DNA of 64,000 nucleotides, taken from positions 111,843 through 175,842 of the forward strand of contig SCSM01000021.1 of NCBI GenBank assembly GCA_004322215.1. Reading direction: 5' to 3'. The stretch's first letter is position 1; each line of letters starts with the position of its first letter. The DNA is from Bacteroidota bacterium (lineage in GTDB: Bacteria > Bacteroidota > Ignavibacteria > Kapaibacteriales > UBA2268). Made by a program: the position numbers and the translations under genes. Below the pieces are notes generated by a model. That model did no database searches, was not told where the DNA came from, and worked only from the letters and a program-made list of their open reading frames with translations. Below, piece by piece: positions 56,206 through 64,000 of this stretch.

Positions 56206-58185
56206 TCATACTTGCAATTTAATCGGTAAAATTACAAATTGTATTCCCTGATTATATAACTCTCTTTGAACCGAAAAAACTGTGTAGTTATGTAGAATGC
56301 GAGTCAATAATGATTCCTTTTGAAATACTATTTGTCCTCCGAAAAATACTGAATTCGGAAATTTCTCTACGATTTGAGGAACCATTTTTTTAACTTCCTC
56401 AACTACATCCAACCCGGTCGAAGTAAAACCTTCCGAGTAATATCCATGTTTCAGCATTATTTCACCATACTGGTCAACATCATCTTTTATTTTCGTTTTT
56501 AGCTGTTTTATTTCTTTGACACCTTTAAATATACCGGCATCGATAACACCCACTTCAATAAAAACATAATTCTTAAAAGTGTTGCTGAATAGTTTGATAA
56601 TGTGGAGTAAAGAGTGAATCCCAAGTCCGGAAAATCCGTTTACCAGCAAAACCGCAGTTTTTCCGAATTTATTATAAACCGGCTCCTGCTCTACTTCCTG
56701 AAGGTTCCTAATTTCAGAAAAAATTGATTTTTCCAATAATTTATTTAATCTCGTTAATTCCTTGCCTGTTTTGTCATAATCTCTTTTTATTATTAAAGAA
56801 AATAAAACAATCATACCTGTAATCAGAATAGTTATCCATCCACCTTCATTAAATTTCACTACTGTTACCGATATGAGTATGAATAAGGAAAGAATTAATC
56901 CCAATCCATTGATAATTAATTTCTTAAGCCATCTCTTTTCTCTGTGCTTCTCGAGCCACCAGTGCCTCACCATACCAAGCTGAGAGAGTACGAATGTGAT
57001 AAACACATTAATACTATAGAGAACCACAAGGAAAGTAACACTACCTGAGGAGAAAATCATTAACACAAATGAGAGGATACCCATTAAAAGTATTCCCTTC
57101 TGTATAACAAGCCGGTCGCTTAGCGATGTAAACCGGGTTGGCATCCATCTGTCGAGTGCCATGTTGGAAAGCACACGGGGTCCGTCAATAAACCCTGTTT
57201 GAGCTGCAACAAACAGCAGCGCTGCTTCAGAAACTAATGTAATAATAACAAATGTATAACTGAATGAAGGATTCCATAATAAAGTTGCTTTTTCAAATAG
57301 GACTGCATTTAATGTTTTACCCGGTTGGTTGCTTACATCAAATAAAACATAAGCTAACATCAGACCGACAACCATAAATGAAAGAGAGCCGGCCATATAA
57401 AGCATCGTTTTCTTTCCCGTATGAACTCTCGGCTCTTTCAAAATTGGCACACCGTTACTGACTGCCTCAATTCCCGTAAACGTTCCCGCACCCATGCTGT
57501 ACGCATGTATCAATATGAAAAAAGTACCCCAAAAACCGAGAGATGTATATGAGTTATTGAATTCAAATGCTGTTTCCGATACAACATTGGAAAAATTAAA
57601 CAGATGAGTAAATAAAGCAAATAAAATAATAAAGACATGGGTTAAAACAAAAATTAAAAAAATCGGCACAAGTGAAGCAACTGATTCCTTGACACCCCTC
57701 ATATTCATTAATGTAAGAATTGACACCATTATCAGTGCAAAATATATTTTCAGATTATAAAATCCAGGTGGTAAAAAGCTGAATAATGCATCTGCCCCGC
57801 TTGCTATTGATACGGTTATTGTTAAAACATAATCTATAAGTAGAGCGCATCCCGAAATCATACCTATATGAGGAGAAAGAAGCTTACTTGCAACAAGATA
57901 ACCACCACCCCCGGTTGGAAATAGCTCAATTATTTGTGAATAGCTCGAACTTATCACAAAAATTGTTATCATAGAACCAAGAGCAACGAGTAAACTAAGA
58001 TGCGGATGGTTTCTTAAAGTAAGCATTACCTCTGCCGGTCCATAACACGATGAACTTAAACCGTCAGAACCCAATCCGACCCAAGCAAAAAAAGCTATTA
58101 AAGCTATTTTATGAAATATTCTCGGGTCGTTAGGATTTTTCCCTTTCCCAATAAATATCTTTTTTAATGCCTTTACTAATGGCAT
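56206..58185 (-). CDS. APC-superfamily transporter, KimA-like (possible potassium importer)
   Basis: A 659-residue inner-membrane protein with about twelve helices and a C-terminal cytoplasmic domain of ~170 residues. The pattern follows KimA of Bacillus: GSDGLSSSCYGPAEV (Asp41, Tyr48), FPTGGGGYLVASKLLS, LLIDYVLTITVSIASGADA (Asp118, Tyr119), GTFTGIEAVSNGVP, AQTGFIDGPRVLSNMALDRWMP and a terminal ILHNYTVFSVQREL. The Asp and Tyr residues implicated in K+ and proton coupling in KimA are kept. An amino-acid permease role is the alternative. No riboswitch is seen upstream. Confidence 0.78.
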   Translation of the reverse strand: MPLVKALKKIFIGKGKNPNDPRIFHKIALIAFFAWVGLGSDGLSSSCYGPAEVMLTLRNHPHLSLLVALGSMITIFVISSSYSQIIELFPTGGGGYLVASKLLSPHIGMISGCALLIDYVLTITVSIASGADALFSFLPPGFYNLKIYFALIMVSILTLMNMRGVKESVASLVPIFLIFVLTHVFIILFALFTHLFNFSNVVSETAFEFNNSYTSLGFWGTFFILIHAYSMGAGTFTGIEAVSNGVPILKEPRVHTGKKTMLYMAGSLSFMVVGLMLAYVLFDVSNQPGKTLNAVLFEKATLLWNPSFSYTFVIITLVSEAALLFVAAQTGFIDGPRVLSNMALDRWMPTRFTSLSDRLVIQKGILLMGILSFVLMIFSSGSVTFLVVLYSINVFITFVLSQLGMVRHWWLEKHREKRWLKKLIINGLGLILSLFILISVTVVKFNEGGWITILITGMIVLFSLIIKRDYDKTGKELTRLNKLLEKSIFSEIRNLQEVEQEPVYNKFGKTAVLLVNGFSGLGIHSLLHIIKLFSNTFKNYVFIEVGVIDAGIFKGVKEIKQLKTKIKDDVDQYGEIMLKHGYYSEGFTSTGLDVVEEVKKMVPQIVEKFPNSVFFGGQIVFQKESLLTRILHNYTVFSVQRELYNQGIQFVILPIKLQV

Positions 58186-58452
58186 ATAATTTCAAATATA
58201 TTAAACAAAATTGACCGCAAAATTACCATAAAATACTTACATTTTAATATCTATTATCAAATGGCTATATAATTTAAATTCAGCAGAATTTGTTAATTTA
58301 AATCAATTAATGAAAATTAATCGAAATTTATTTTTTCTGACAATACTAATTATTTAATTTCGTATAAAGTATTTCAATATTTAATAAGTTATAATTATTA
58401 GAATTAAATCTGCAAATCATTTATTAGTTTTTCACTAACAAAAGGAGTTTAT

Positions 58453-59358
58453 ATGAAACATTTTGGATTAAAAACATTGCTCTTGGGTATATTAATGTCG
58501 TTTGTACTTGTTTCCTGTAATGAAACGACTACTCCGAACAATAATACAAAACCAAAGCCGAATGCACCGACTAACCTTCGCGCAACATCAAAAGCTGCTG
58601 ATAAAATTATCCTGAAATGGAACTTGTCAACATCTGAATCCGATTCAAAATTCACCGGTTATATTCTTGAAATAGCACCCGGCACTTTCTTACCCCAAAA
58701 ACTTCAAAAGGGAATTGACACATATATGGTAACCGGTTTAACTGAAGGCACAGTTTATACATTCAAAGTATATTCGGTTATGGATAGTGTTGAAAGCGAT
58801 ACAGCCGCTTCGGTTGATTGGTCTCCAGCAACAAGGTTTGATACAACATCAAGTGGTAATCCAATTAGAGTTTATGAAACTGCTTCAGATTTTGGAAGTG
58901 GACTTGACCTTTACGATGAGGTCGATCATGGACCAAAGACCTATACAGTTGCAAATGGTGCAAAATGGAATTTAGCACTTGATACAAGAACTTCAGGACA
59001 AATTATCGTTGCATCTCCTAATCAGGTTGATTATAATTATGGCACACAACCCGGTGTTACTGAAATTAGCAATAAAGCTTGGGAAAATGCAAGTTCACTT
59101 GATGATGTGTTCGATAGTGATGCGCTTAATACCGGAACATTTCTTGAGCGTTCCTATGATTTGGAAAAGGATTTTACTACCAATATCGGAGTAGTCCTTG
59201 TTCTCAGGACAAAAGAAGGGACTAATTTGGAATATACTTATGCTAAAGTATTAATAAAAAAAGTTAATGGAAGCTGGCTGCAAGGACCACTTGGGAATAG
59301 ATACATCGAATGTGTCGTTTCATATCAAAAGACACCAGGTGTACCTTTTGCTCTTTAA
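58453..59358 (+). CDS. Fibronectin type III lipoprotein
   Basis: A 301-residue exported lipoprotein: lipobox LVSC after a hydrophobic signal (LLLGILMSFV), a linker rich in T, N, P and K, then an FnIII domain (PNAPTNLRATSKAADKIILKWNLS, read in part; ends EGTVYTFKVYSVMDSV). The rest has no recognised domain but looks beta-rich (GAKWNLALDTRTSGQII, VLVLRTKEGTNLEYTYAKV). AAAGGAG precedes the ATG. It is followed 34 bp later by another small secreted protein gene. Likely a surface protein of unknown role. Confidence 0.7.
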   Translation: MKHFGLKTLLLGILMSFVLVSCNETTTPNNNTKPKPNAPTNLRATSKAADKIILKWNLSTSESDSKFTGYILEIAPGTFLPQKLQKGIDTYMVTGLTEGTVYTFKVYSVMDSVESDTAASVDWSPATRFDTTSSGNPIRVYETASDFGSGLDLYDEVDHGPKTYTVANGAKWNLALDTRTSGQIIVASPNQVDYNYGTQPGVTEISNKAWENASSLDDVFDSDALNTGTFLERSYDLEKDFTTNIGVVLVLRTKEGTNLEYTYAKVLIKKVNGSWLQGPLGNRYIECVVSYQKTPGVPFAL

Positions 59359-59392
59359 ATTTTTTTAATTTTATTAATAAAGGAGATAAATA

Positions 59393-59896
59393 ATGAAGAA
59401 AATTTTTGCATTGATTATTATGCTTGCTTTCCTTTGCACTTCTGTTTATGCACAGGAAGCAACGAAAAAAACTTTTGGTGGAACAAAGACAACCACTCCG
59501 CCGCCTTCAACTGAAGTGAAAAAAAATGAACCAACGAAAAAAACGTTAGCTGAACCGACAACAAAAACCACTCAACCGGCAAAGCAATCTGTTGTAAAAG
59601 GCAAAAAGCCGATTAAAGGCAGAATAGCAAGCTTAACCGGTTTATTTATGGGAGGAGACGGCAAGGTTTCCAAAGACCAGGCAGTTACTCAGGCAGAAAA
59701 AGGAGACCCGATTGTATTTGTAGTCGGCGAAGGTAAGAAAGCCAAGATTTATTTTGTTTACAATACAGACGGCACATTCGGTGGCAAGAATTTGGCAAAG
59801 TATGCCAACAACAAATTCGTTGGTATAATTGGGAAAACCTCTACCAAGAACGGTTTGAACTTTATCATCGCAGAAATGATTGAATCAATGGATTAA
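59393..59896 (+). CDS. Small secreted protein, paralogue 1
   Basis: A 167-residue exported protein with signal peptide (MKKIFALIIMLAFLCTSVYAQ), a Thr/Lys/Pro-rich linker (about 22-75) and a compact C-terminal domain (about 77-167): KGRIASLTGLFMGGDGK, GDPIVFVVGEGKKAKIYFVYN, LAKYANNKFVGIIGKTSTKN and GLNFIIAEMIESM. The domain is shared with the protein at 59970. Fold and function are unknown; alternating beta strands suggest a small barrel or sandwich. AAAGGAG precedes the ATG. Confidence 0.65.
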   Translation: MKKIFALIIMLAFLCTSVYAQEATKKTFGGTKTTTPPPSTEVKKNEPTKKTLAEPTTKTTQPAKQSVVKGKKPIKGRIASLTGLFMGGDGKVSKDQAVTQAEKGDPIVFVVGEGKKAKIYFVYNTDGTFGGKNLAKYANNKFVGIIGKTSTKNGLNFIIAEMIESMD

Positions 59897-59919
59897 TTCA
59901 TTTAACCATTTTTATAATG

Positions 59920-59946
59920 AGGGCTGTCTTTTCAAAGGATAGCCCT
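59920..59946 (+). terminator. Probable intrinsic terminator
   Basis: Inverted repeat AGGGCTGTCTTT / AAAGGATAGCCCT with a 3-base loop (TCA) and G-T pairs, then TTTGTTATATT. The T run is imperfect. It lies between the two small-protein paralogues. Confidence 0.65.
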
Positions 59947-59969
59947 TTGTTATATTATATTAAATTAAG

Positions 59970-60455
59970 ATGAAAAAATATAGTATATTATTATTTTCAT
60001 TGATATTCCTTGTTAGCTGCGGAGAGAATAAGCAGGAAATTCCTCCTCCAAAAAAGGAGATTAAAGAAGATAGTTTGAAATCTGAAGATTTTATAAATGA
60101 TACATTAATCTCTAACCTCAGCAATGATTCATACATCTCGATACCAAAAGAAGAAGTTGAAAAAAAGTACTATAAAGGAAGAGTAGTTTACCTCACCAAA
60201 ATTTTTCTCGGCGATTATTCTCCGATGGATAAACCGATGCTCAAACTACTTGCCTCAAAGGGCCAGCCAATCGTTTTTTTAACAGGTGATGGTGAAAACG
60301 GTACAATATATTATGTTTTTAACAAAGACAAGCAACCCGCTGTCAAAATGCTCGCAGAATATTCCGACAGTAAACAGGTTTCGATTTTCGGAAAAGTTGT
60401 AATATTGAACGGATTAAATATTCTAATTGCCGAAAAAATCGAGAGAATAAAATAA
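59970..60455 (+). CDS. Small lipoprotein, paralogue 2
   Basis: A 161-residue protein with signal and lipobox (LLFSLIFLVSC, Cys17), an acidic linker and the same C-terminal domain as the gene at 59393: KGRVVYLTKIFLGDYS, KGQPIVFLTGDGENGTIYYVFN, LAEYSDSKQVSIFGKVVILN and GLNILIAEKIERIK. Shared pattern: KGR-x3-LT-x-x-F-x-G, KG-x-PIVF-x-x-G-x-G, IY-x-V-x-N, LA-x-Y, I-x-GK, NGLN-x-x-IAE-x-IE. Function unknown; lipid anchoring makes it an envelope protein. Confidence 0.65.
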   Translation: MKKYSILLFSLIFLVSCGENKQEIPPPKKEIKEDSLKSEDFINDTLISNLSNDSYISIPKEEVEKKYYKGRVVYLTKIFLGDYSPMDKPMLKLLASKGQPIVFLTGDGENGTIYYVFNKDKQPAVKMLAEYSDSKQVSIFGKVVILNGLNILIAEKIERIK

Positions 60456-60548
60456 TAGAAAGAAAAAATCATATAAAATAAAATGCTAAAATAAAATTTA
60501 TTATATTTACCATATAGAAAATGGAAATGTATTATAAAGGCATTACGA

Positions 60549-60980
60549 ATGAGTTATTTTTTTACAAAAGATGATATAAACACAATTTCAGGCGTTCTTG
60601 GCGGTGAATTGAGGGAATATGATAATTCCTGTTCCTGGAAAATTGAAAATAAAGAAACGTCTCAAACACTTGTACTTTCTATTCACAATAATATTCAGCT
60701 TAACAAAGCCATAACGGGTTCTCTTATATCGGTACAAACCCAGCACGGGTATTTCGAGATGCACGGATGCATGGCTTATATGGTTTTTGAACCTGATGAA
60801 GTGATTTTCGTTTTCTACAATGATGAAACATTATCATCTCTGATTGTAGGAAAGCAATGCTCATGCTCGATGTTCGGGAACATCAGCCGGGATATATTGA
60901 ATGCCGATTTTTCCGAACTTGATGCTGCTGTATTAATGGCAGCAATGCAGTTATCACTTACAGAAACTATTTTAGCTTAA
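60549..60980 (+). CDS. Conserved-looking protein of unknown function
   Basis: A 143-residue cytoplasmic protein with no signal. The sequence alternates beta strands (CSWKIENKETSQTLVLSIHNNIQ, VQTQHGYFEMHGCMAYMVFEPDEVIFVFYND) and a C-terminal helix (SELDAAVLMAAMQLSLTETI). Four Cys residues (CSW, GC-M, KQCSC) are spread through it, with QCSCSMFGN most conspicuous. I do not recognise the family. It lies between the small secreted paralogues and ybeY. Confidence 0.55.
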   Translation: MSYFFTKDDINTISGVLGGELREYDNSCSWKIENKETSQTLVLSIHNNIQLNKAITGSLISVQTQHGYFEMHGCMAYMVFEPDEVIFVFYNDETLSSLIVGKQCSCSMFGNISRDILNADFSELDAAVLMAAMQLSLTETILA

Positions 60981-61046
60981 ACTAATATTGATTATTAAAA
61001 TCAATTCATTTTTAAACTATAAATAATAACATTTCGTCAAAAAACT

Positions 61047-61457
61047 ATGTCGGTTTATATAAAAATATTTAATGACAGCGGCATTAAGAATCTGGCTCTC
61101 ATCAAGGTTGAACGGGCAGTCAGACGAACATTGAAAAGCGAACTTGTGAGCAAAGCCGAAATAATTATTGTTTATATAAAAGATGCCGAAATAAAAAAAA
61201 TTAATAAAAAATTTTTAAAACATAATAATATTACTGACGTTATATCGTTCAGACTTGATGAGAGTGTTCTTTACGGTGAAATTTATATTGGAACAGGCAG
61301 GGCAATCCGGCAATCGAAAGTATACGGAGTATCCCTGACCAAAGAGCTGATGCGGCTCGCAGTACACGGAACATTACATTTGATTGGATATGAAGATGAT
61401 ACGGAAAATAAAAGTAACGAAATGTTTAACTTGGAGAACAAGTATATAGAATCCTGA
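61047..61457 (+). CDS. ybeY: rRNA maturation endonuclease YbeY
   Basis: YbeY, 136 residues, a zinc-dependent single-strand RNase in 16S rRNA maturation and ribosome quality control. The substrate region KKFLKHNNITDVISFRLDE is standard. The metal site reads HGTLHLIGYEDD: the first two His are kept and the third ligand is Asp rather than His, as in Bacteroidetes YbeY proteins. It is followed 23 bp later by the DUF494 gene. Confidence 0.93.
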   Translation: MSVYIKIFNDSGIKNLALIKVERAVRRTLKSELVSKAEIIIVYIKDAEIKKINKKFLKHNNITDVISFRLDESVLYGEIYIGTGRAIRQSKVYGVSLTKELMRLAVHGTLHLIGYEDDTENKSNEMFNLENKYIES

Positions 61458-61480
61458 TTGCTACTAATTGAAGAGTGTGT

Positions 61481-61939
61481 ATGTACGAAAAAATTATCGA
61501 GATTATTGTCTATGTAATAGCAGAACTTAGACATCATAAAAATATTAATGAAATTGACGTTGAAAAGCTGAAACAGCTTGGATACACCAAAGCCGAAATT
61601 TCCACTGCTTTCAGTTGGCTGGTTGACCGAATCGAAATGGCTGAAAAGCTGTTTACGGTCGAACAGACACAAAACCGTGGCTCCTTCCGGGTTTTACACG
61701 AGGTCGAAAGAGAATTATTCACAGACGAAGCGTGGGGCGAGTTGATTCAGATGCAATCCCTCGGAATTGTAAACAGCGAGCATATTGAAATGCTAATCGA
61801 AAGAGCTATAATGACCGGTATCGGAATGGTGGAATGTCAGCATGTTAAAAATTTTGTTGCCCATGTTGTGTTTAATGCTAACATAAGCAGTTCCCCAAAT
61901 GCAAGATTTATGCTTGCAGGGAATGACACGATTAATTAA
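61481..61939 (+). CDS. smg: DUF494/Smg-family protein
   Basis: A 152-residue cytoplasmic protein of the Smg/DUF494 family: YEKIIEIIVYVIAELRHHKNI (seen in part), KLKQLGYTKAEISTAFSWL, RVLHEVERELFTDEAWGELI and GLNRxx-like MQSLGIVNSEHIEMLIERAI. Smg is often found near topA or dprA and has no established biochemical role. ATG 61481 is preferred to the upstream GTG because GAAGAG lies five bases before it. Confidence 0.85.
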   Translation: MYEKIIEIIVYVIAELRHHKNINEIDVEKLKQLGYTKAEISTAFSWLVDRIEMAEKLFTVEQTQNRGSFRVLHEVERELFTDEAWGELIQMQSLGIVNSEHIEMLIERAIMTGIGMVECQHVKNFVAHVVFNANISSSPNARFMLAGNDTIN

Positions 61940-62118
61940 TTTTCAATTTGAAATTTTTAATTTTCAATGAATTTTATATAAATGAATTTTAAAAATTCAG
62001 ATATAAAACATTTCAACTTTTAAATATTATTTTTTTCTTTAACTTTAATTTTAATAATTTTAAATTTTAAAATTGAACATTAATTGAAAATTTAAAATAA
62101 AAATTTAAATTTTTTAGC
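61940..62118. repeat. AT-rich heptamer-type spacer
   Basis: The spacer before tRNA-Arg is almost pure A/T. Its first part can be read as loose 7-bp units (TTTTCAA, TTTGAAA, TTTTTAA, TTTTCAA) and the last part contains AATTGAA/TGAAAAT-type words. No gene is seen. It probably belongs to the same class of spacer DNA as the heptamer tracts elsewhere. Confidence 0.45.
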
Positions 62119-62119
62119 C

Positions 62120-62196
62120 GGTCCCGTAGCTCAGTTGGATAGAGCACAGGTTTCCTAAACCTGGGGCCATAGGTTCGAATCCTATCGGGATCACCA
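62120..62196 (+). tRNA. tRNA-Arg (anticodon CCT)
   Basis: Plus-strand cloverleaf with encoded CCA: acceptor GGTCCCG with CGGGATC (one G-T pair) and discriminator A, anticodon loop TTCCTAA within CAGGT/ACCTG, T-arm ATAGG-TTCGAAT-CCTAT. Anticodon CCT reads AGG. Confidence 0.95.
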
Positions 62197-62265
62197 ATTC
62201 AATAACAAGTTATAAATTACGAGTAATATTCCTGGCTCAATAATCTCATTTAACCGGTTGAATTA

Positions 62266-63063
62266 TTAATTCGGCTTCCACTTTTTCTTTTCGAGTTTCG
62301 ATTGAAGCGGTTCGGGAATTTTATTCAGGAAATTGTAGCCGGTTGAGAATTCGATTTTATCAACTGTGGATATATATGTATGCCAGTCAGCATTTCTTAT
62401 ACCGTTAATATTAGGCATTGCAACTGCAATAATTTGAGTTTTGCTGTTTACGGCTTTCAATTTCTTCCCTTTGTCGAGTATGACAATGATTTTGAAGCAT
62501 GAATCGGGAATAGTGATTTTATTTTTCATTTTTTTTGTCGAATGGTAAATCCCCCCGGCAACGACATATAATTCTTTGTTATTATTTTTGCACAAATCCT
62601 CGCAATAGCGTTCGAGTGCAAGCCAGGGTCCCCTGTTCAAATCACCGGTTTGAGGGATAACATTTGTTAATATGAAAGTCGCTTTGTTATTATCTGCAGT
62701 ATAGGTTCTTTCTTCGGAACGCACAAGATGGCCCCGGTCGTAACCGCTGTTTGAATAATCGCTGTGCTTAGCCCTGCAAAATCCTGGTGGCAGAGTGGAA
62801 TCGGTAATAAATTTTTTCGAGTACCTGGGGACATCTCCATACCAGGATGAATTGAGATTCCAGGATACCCAATTCGTTACGCATTTGTCTTTGTTGTAAG
62901 ACAAAACATATTGAGTGCGAAAAATGAGATAATCATCCGAAGGAGAATTGTCATAAGGAATTCCCAACTCGATATGAATAAAACTCTTTGGATTTTGACT
63001 TATACCTGTCGAATTACCAAACAACAGCCATAGGAAAATTATGAAATATAATTTTTTAAGCAT
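62266..63063 (-). CDS. NUC1-family DNA/RNA non-specific endonuclease
   Basis: A secreted nuclease of about 265 residues. Signal peptide (LYFIIFLWLLFGNSTGIS), then the beta-beta-alpha-metal core: YDRGHLVRS with the catalytic DRGH, TNVIPQTGDLNRGPWLALE with the metal-binding Asn, and ELYVVAGGIY. Together these match the NUC1 (Serratia-type) family. It would cut DNA or RNA outside the cytoplasm, for nutrition or defence. I use ATG 63063 rather than an in-frame TTG 12 bases upstream. It is 21 bp after the T9SS gene on the same strand. Confidence 0.9.
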   Translation of the reverse strand: MLKKLYFIIFLWLLFGNSTGISQNPKSFIHIELGIPYDNSPSDDYLIFRTQYVLSYNKDKCVTNWVSWNLNSSWYGDVPRYSKKFITDSTLPPGFCRAKHSDYSNSGYDRGHLVRSEERTYTADNNKATFILTNVIPQTGDLNRGPWLALERYCEDLCKNNNKELYVVAGGIYHSTKKMKNKITIPDSCFKIIVILDKGKKLKAVNSKTQIIAVAMPNINGIRNADWHTYISTVDKIEFSTGYNFLNKIPEPLQSKLEKKKWKPN

Positions 63064-63084
63064 AAATATTATCAATATAAATTT

Positions 63085-64000
63085 TTATTCACTCTTTACA
63101 ACTTTCATGCTTTGTATATCTGCCCCGCTTCGTATTACAAGCAAATAACATCCCGGACTGTAATCATCATTCAATTGTATTGTCGTGCTATGTTGTCCGC
63201 TATCCAGAAAACCGATATTTTTAATATATATATTATTTCCGAGAATGTCATACAAATCTATTGACACAATAGATGAATAATTGTTTGTAAAATCAATATT
63301 GAATGATGATGAAAAAGGATTAGGTGACAATAAAATATTATTATCATTTGGAATATTTTCTATGACATCAGTTGTATCTTCTGAAGATATATAAATAATT
63401 CCATCAAAATCAGCTATTATTGCCCTATCTCTTCTGATATAACATACATTCATCATTGGTGGAATATGACTCCAAAATATATAGTTTGAATCATAAACCC
63501 AGGACGCACCTCCATCATGAGTCCAGAAAACAGAACCGAATTGACCAACTGTAATACCATTATCTTTATCAAAATAATCAACTTTCTGCAATCCGAATGA
63601 ATGGTAAATTTCTGTGTCAAGAACGTTAAACCAGGAATGTCCTCCATCGGTCGTTTTATATACAAGATTATATCGTTCATCACCATGACCTGTATTTCTA
63701 TCGCCAACTGTAAAGCCGGTTAACGAATCAATAAACATAAGTTGATAAATGTAATAATCCGGATGCTCATATTCATTCCATGTGTTACCACCATCATCTG
63801 AGCGGAAAAATTTCTTATCATAATCAGGACTATCATTCAAGTATCTCGAAACTACACAGATTGAATTAGGTGCTGCCATATCAACTTTTAAAATTGTAGA
63901 ATCATTAGGTGCTGAAAATGTTTTCCAAGTTTTAAACCCATCATGAGAGACAGCAAAATAATGTTGATTTTTCATTACACCATGATTTTCATCATACATA
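63085..64000 (-). CDS. Ycf48-like repeat protein with T9SS sorting domain, C-terminal part
   Basis: At least 304 residues, cut by the right edge of the window; the ATG at 63999 is only an internal Met, since the visible part has no signal peptide. At least three repeats of the type seen at 797 are visible (FFRSDDGGNTW, VYKTTDGGHSW, VFWTHDGGASW), followed by a spacer and a T9SS type A domain (LLSPNPFSSSFNIDFTNN ... SMKVVKSE). The two proteins are related in architecture but not close paralogues. Confidence 0.8.
   Translation of the reverse strand, partial: MYDENHGVMKNQHYFAVSHDGFKTWKTFSAPNDSTILKVDMAAPNSICVVSRYLNDSPDYDKKFFRSDDGGNTWNEYEHPDYYIYQLMFIDSLTGFTVGDRNTGHGDERYNLVYKTTDGGHSWFNVLDTEIYHSFGLQKVDYFDKDNGITVGQFGSVFWTHDGGASWVYDSNYIFWSHIPPMMNVCYIRRDRAIIADFDGIIYISSEDTTDVIENIPNDNNILLSPNPFSSSFNIDFTNNYSSIVSIDLYDILGNNIYIKNIGFLDSGQHSTTIQLNDDYSPGCYLLVIRSGADIQSMKVVKSE

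Overview
The window comes from a low-GC bacterium of the Bacteroidota/Chlorobiota/Ignavibacteriota group. An Ignavibacteria- or Kapabacteria-like lineage is my best guess, but it is an inference. The evidence is five proteins ending in type IX secretion (T9SS) sorting domains, a GWxTD-domain protein, Ycf48-type repeat proteins, and a YbeY whose third metal ligand is Asp, as in Bacteroidetes. Several genes need TTG or GTG starts; some genes carry strong Shine-Dalgarno sites and others none.

Layout. 0-14 kb: the tail of a 2-hydroxyacyl-CoA dehydratase-type protein, a 13-repeat Ycf48/T9SS protein, an S9 peptidase, a GWxTD protein with ispD, a gingipain-related T9SS protein, cdsA, and a HAD phosphatase next to a sensor histidine kinase. 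14-18 kb: a DUF4143 ATPase, tRNA-Gln and tRNA-Ala, a degenerate MITE-like element, grpE-dnaJ, and a HEPN-MNT toxin-antitoxin pair. 18-28 kb: two tandem paralogous envelope proteins, then a potassium operon made of a c-di-AMP (ydaO/yuaA) riboswitch with terminator, an outer-membrane porin, kdpF, kdpA, kdpB, kdpC and a KdpD without a kinase domain. 28-31 kb: a small decay zone with two frameshifted toxin-antitoxin genes, comEA, a PAP2 phosphatase, a well-preserved copy of the MITE-like element and a duplicated comEA tail. 31-35 kb: gcvT, a methyltransferase, an ftsL-like gene, a TauE exporter, a cupin and a TetR regulator. 35-39 kb: a molybdenum cofactor operon (moaA-moaC-MOSC-moeA-mobA on the minus strand). 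39-44 kb: an SGNH-like T9SS protein, a GT-C-like membrane protein, tRNA-Pro, a CNNM/CBS protein and a DUF4919 protein. 44-51 kb: a tripartite RND efflux pump and tRNA-Ser. 51-64 kb: a second gingipain-related T9SS protein, a YgiQ radical SAM protein, an M16 peptidase, a KimA-like APC transporter, small secreted paralogues, ybeY, a DUF494/smg gene, tRNA-Arg, a NUC1 nuclease and the end of another Ycf48/T9SS protein.

The strongest functional story is potassium and c-di-AMP: a terminator-type riboswitch sits before a porin-kdpFABC operon, and a KimA-like transporter (58 kb) keeps the key Asp/Tyr residues. The strongest genome-structure story is small repeats: a ~130-bp hairpin-ended element in two copies, and 7-bp tandem tracts scattered between genes, one of which (6 x 7 bp) lies in frame inside moeA and could make that gene phase-variable.
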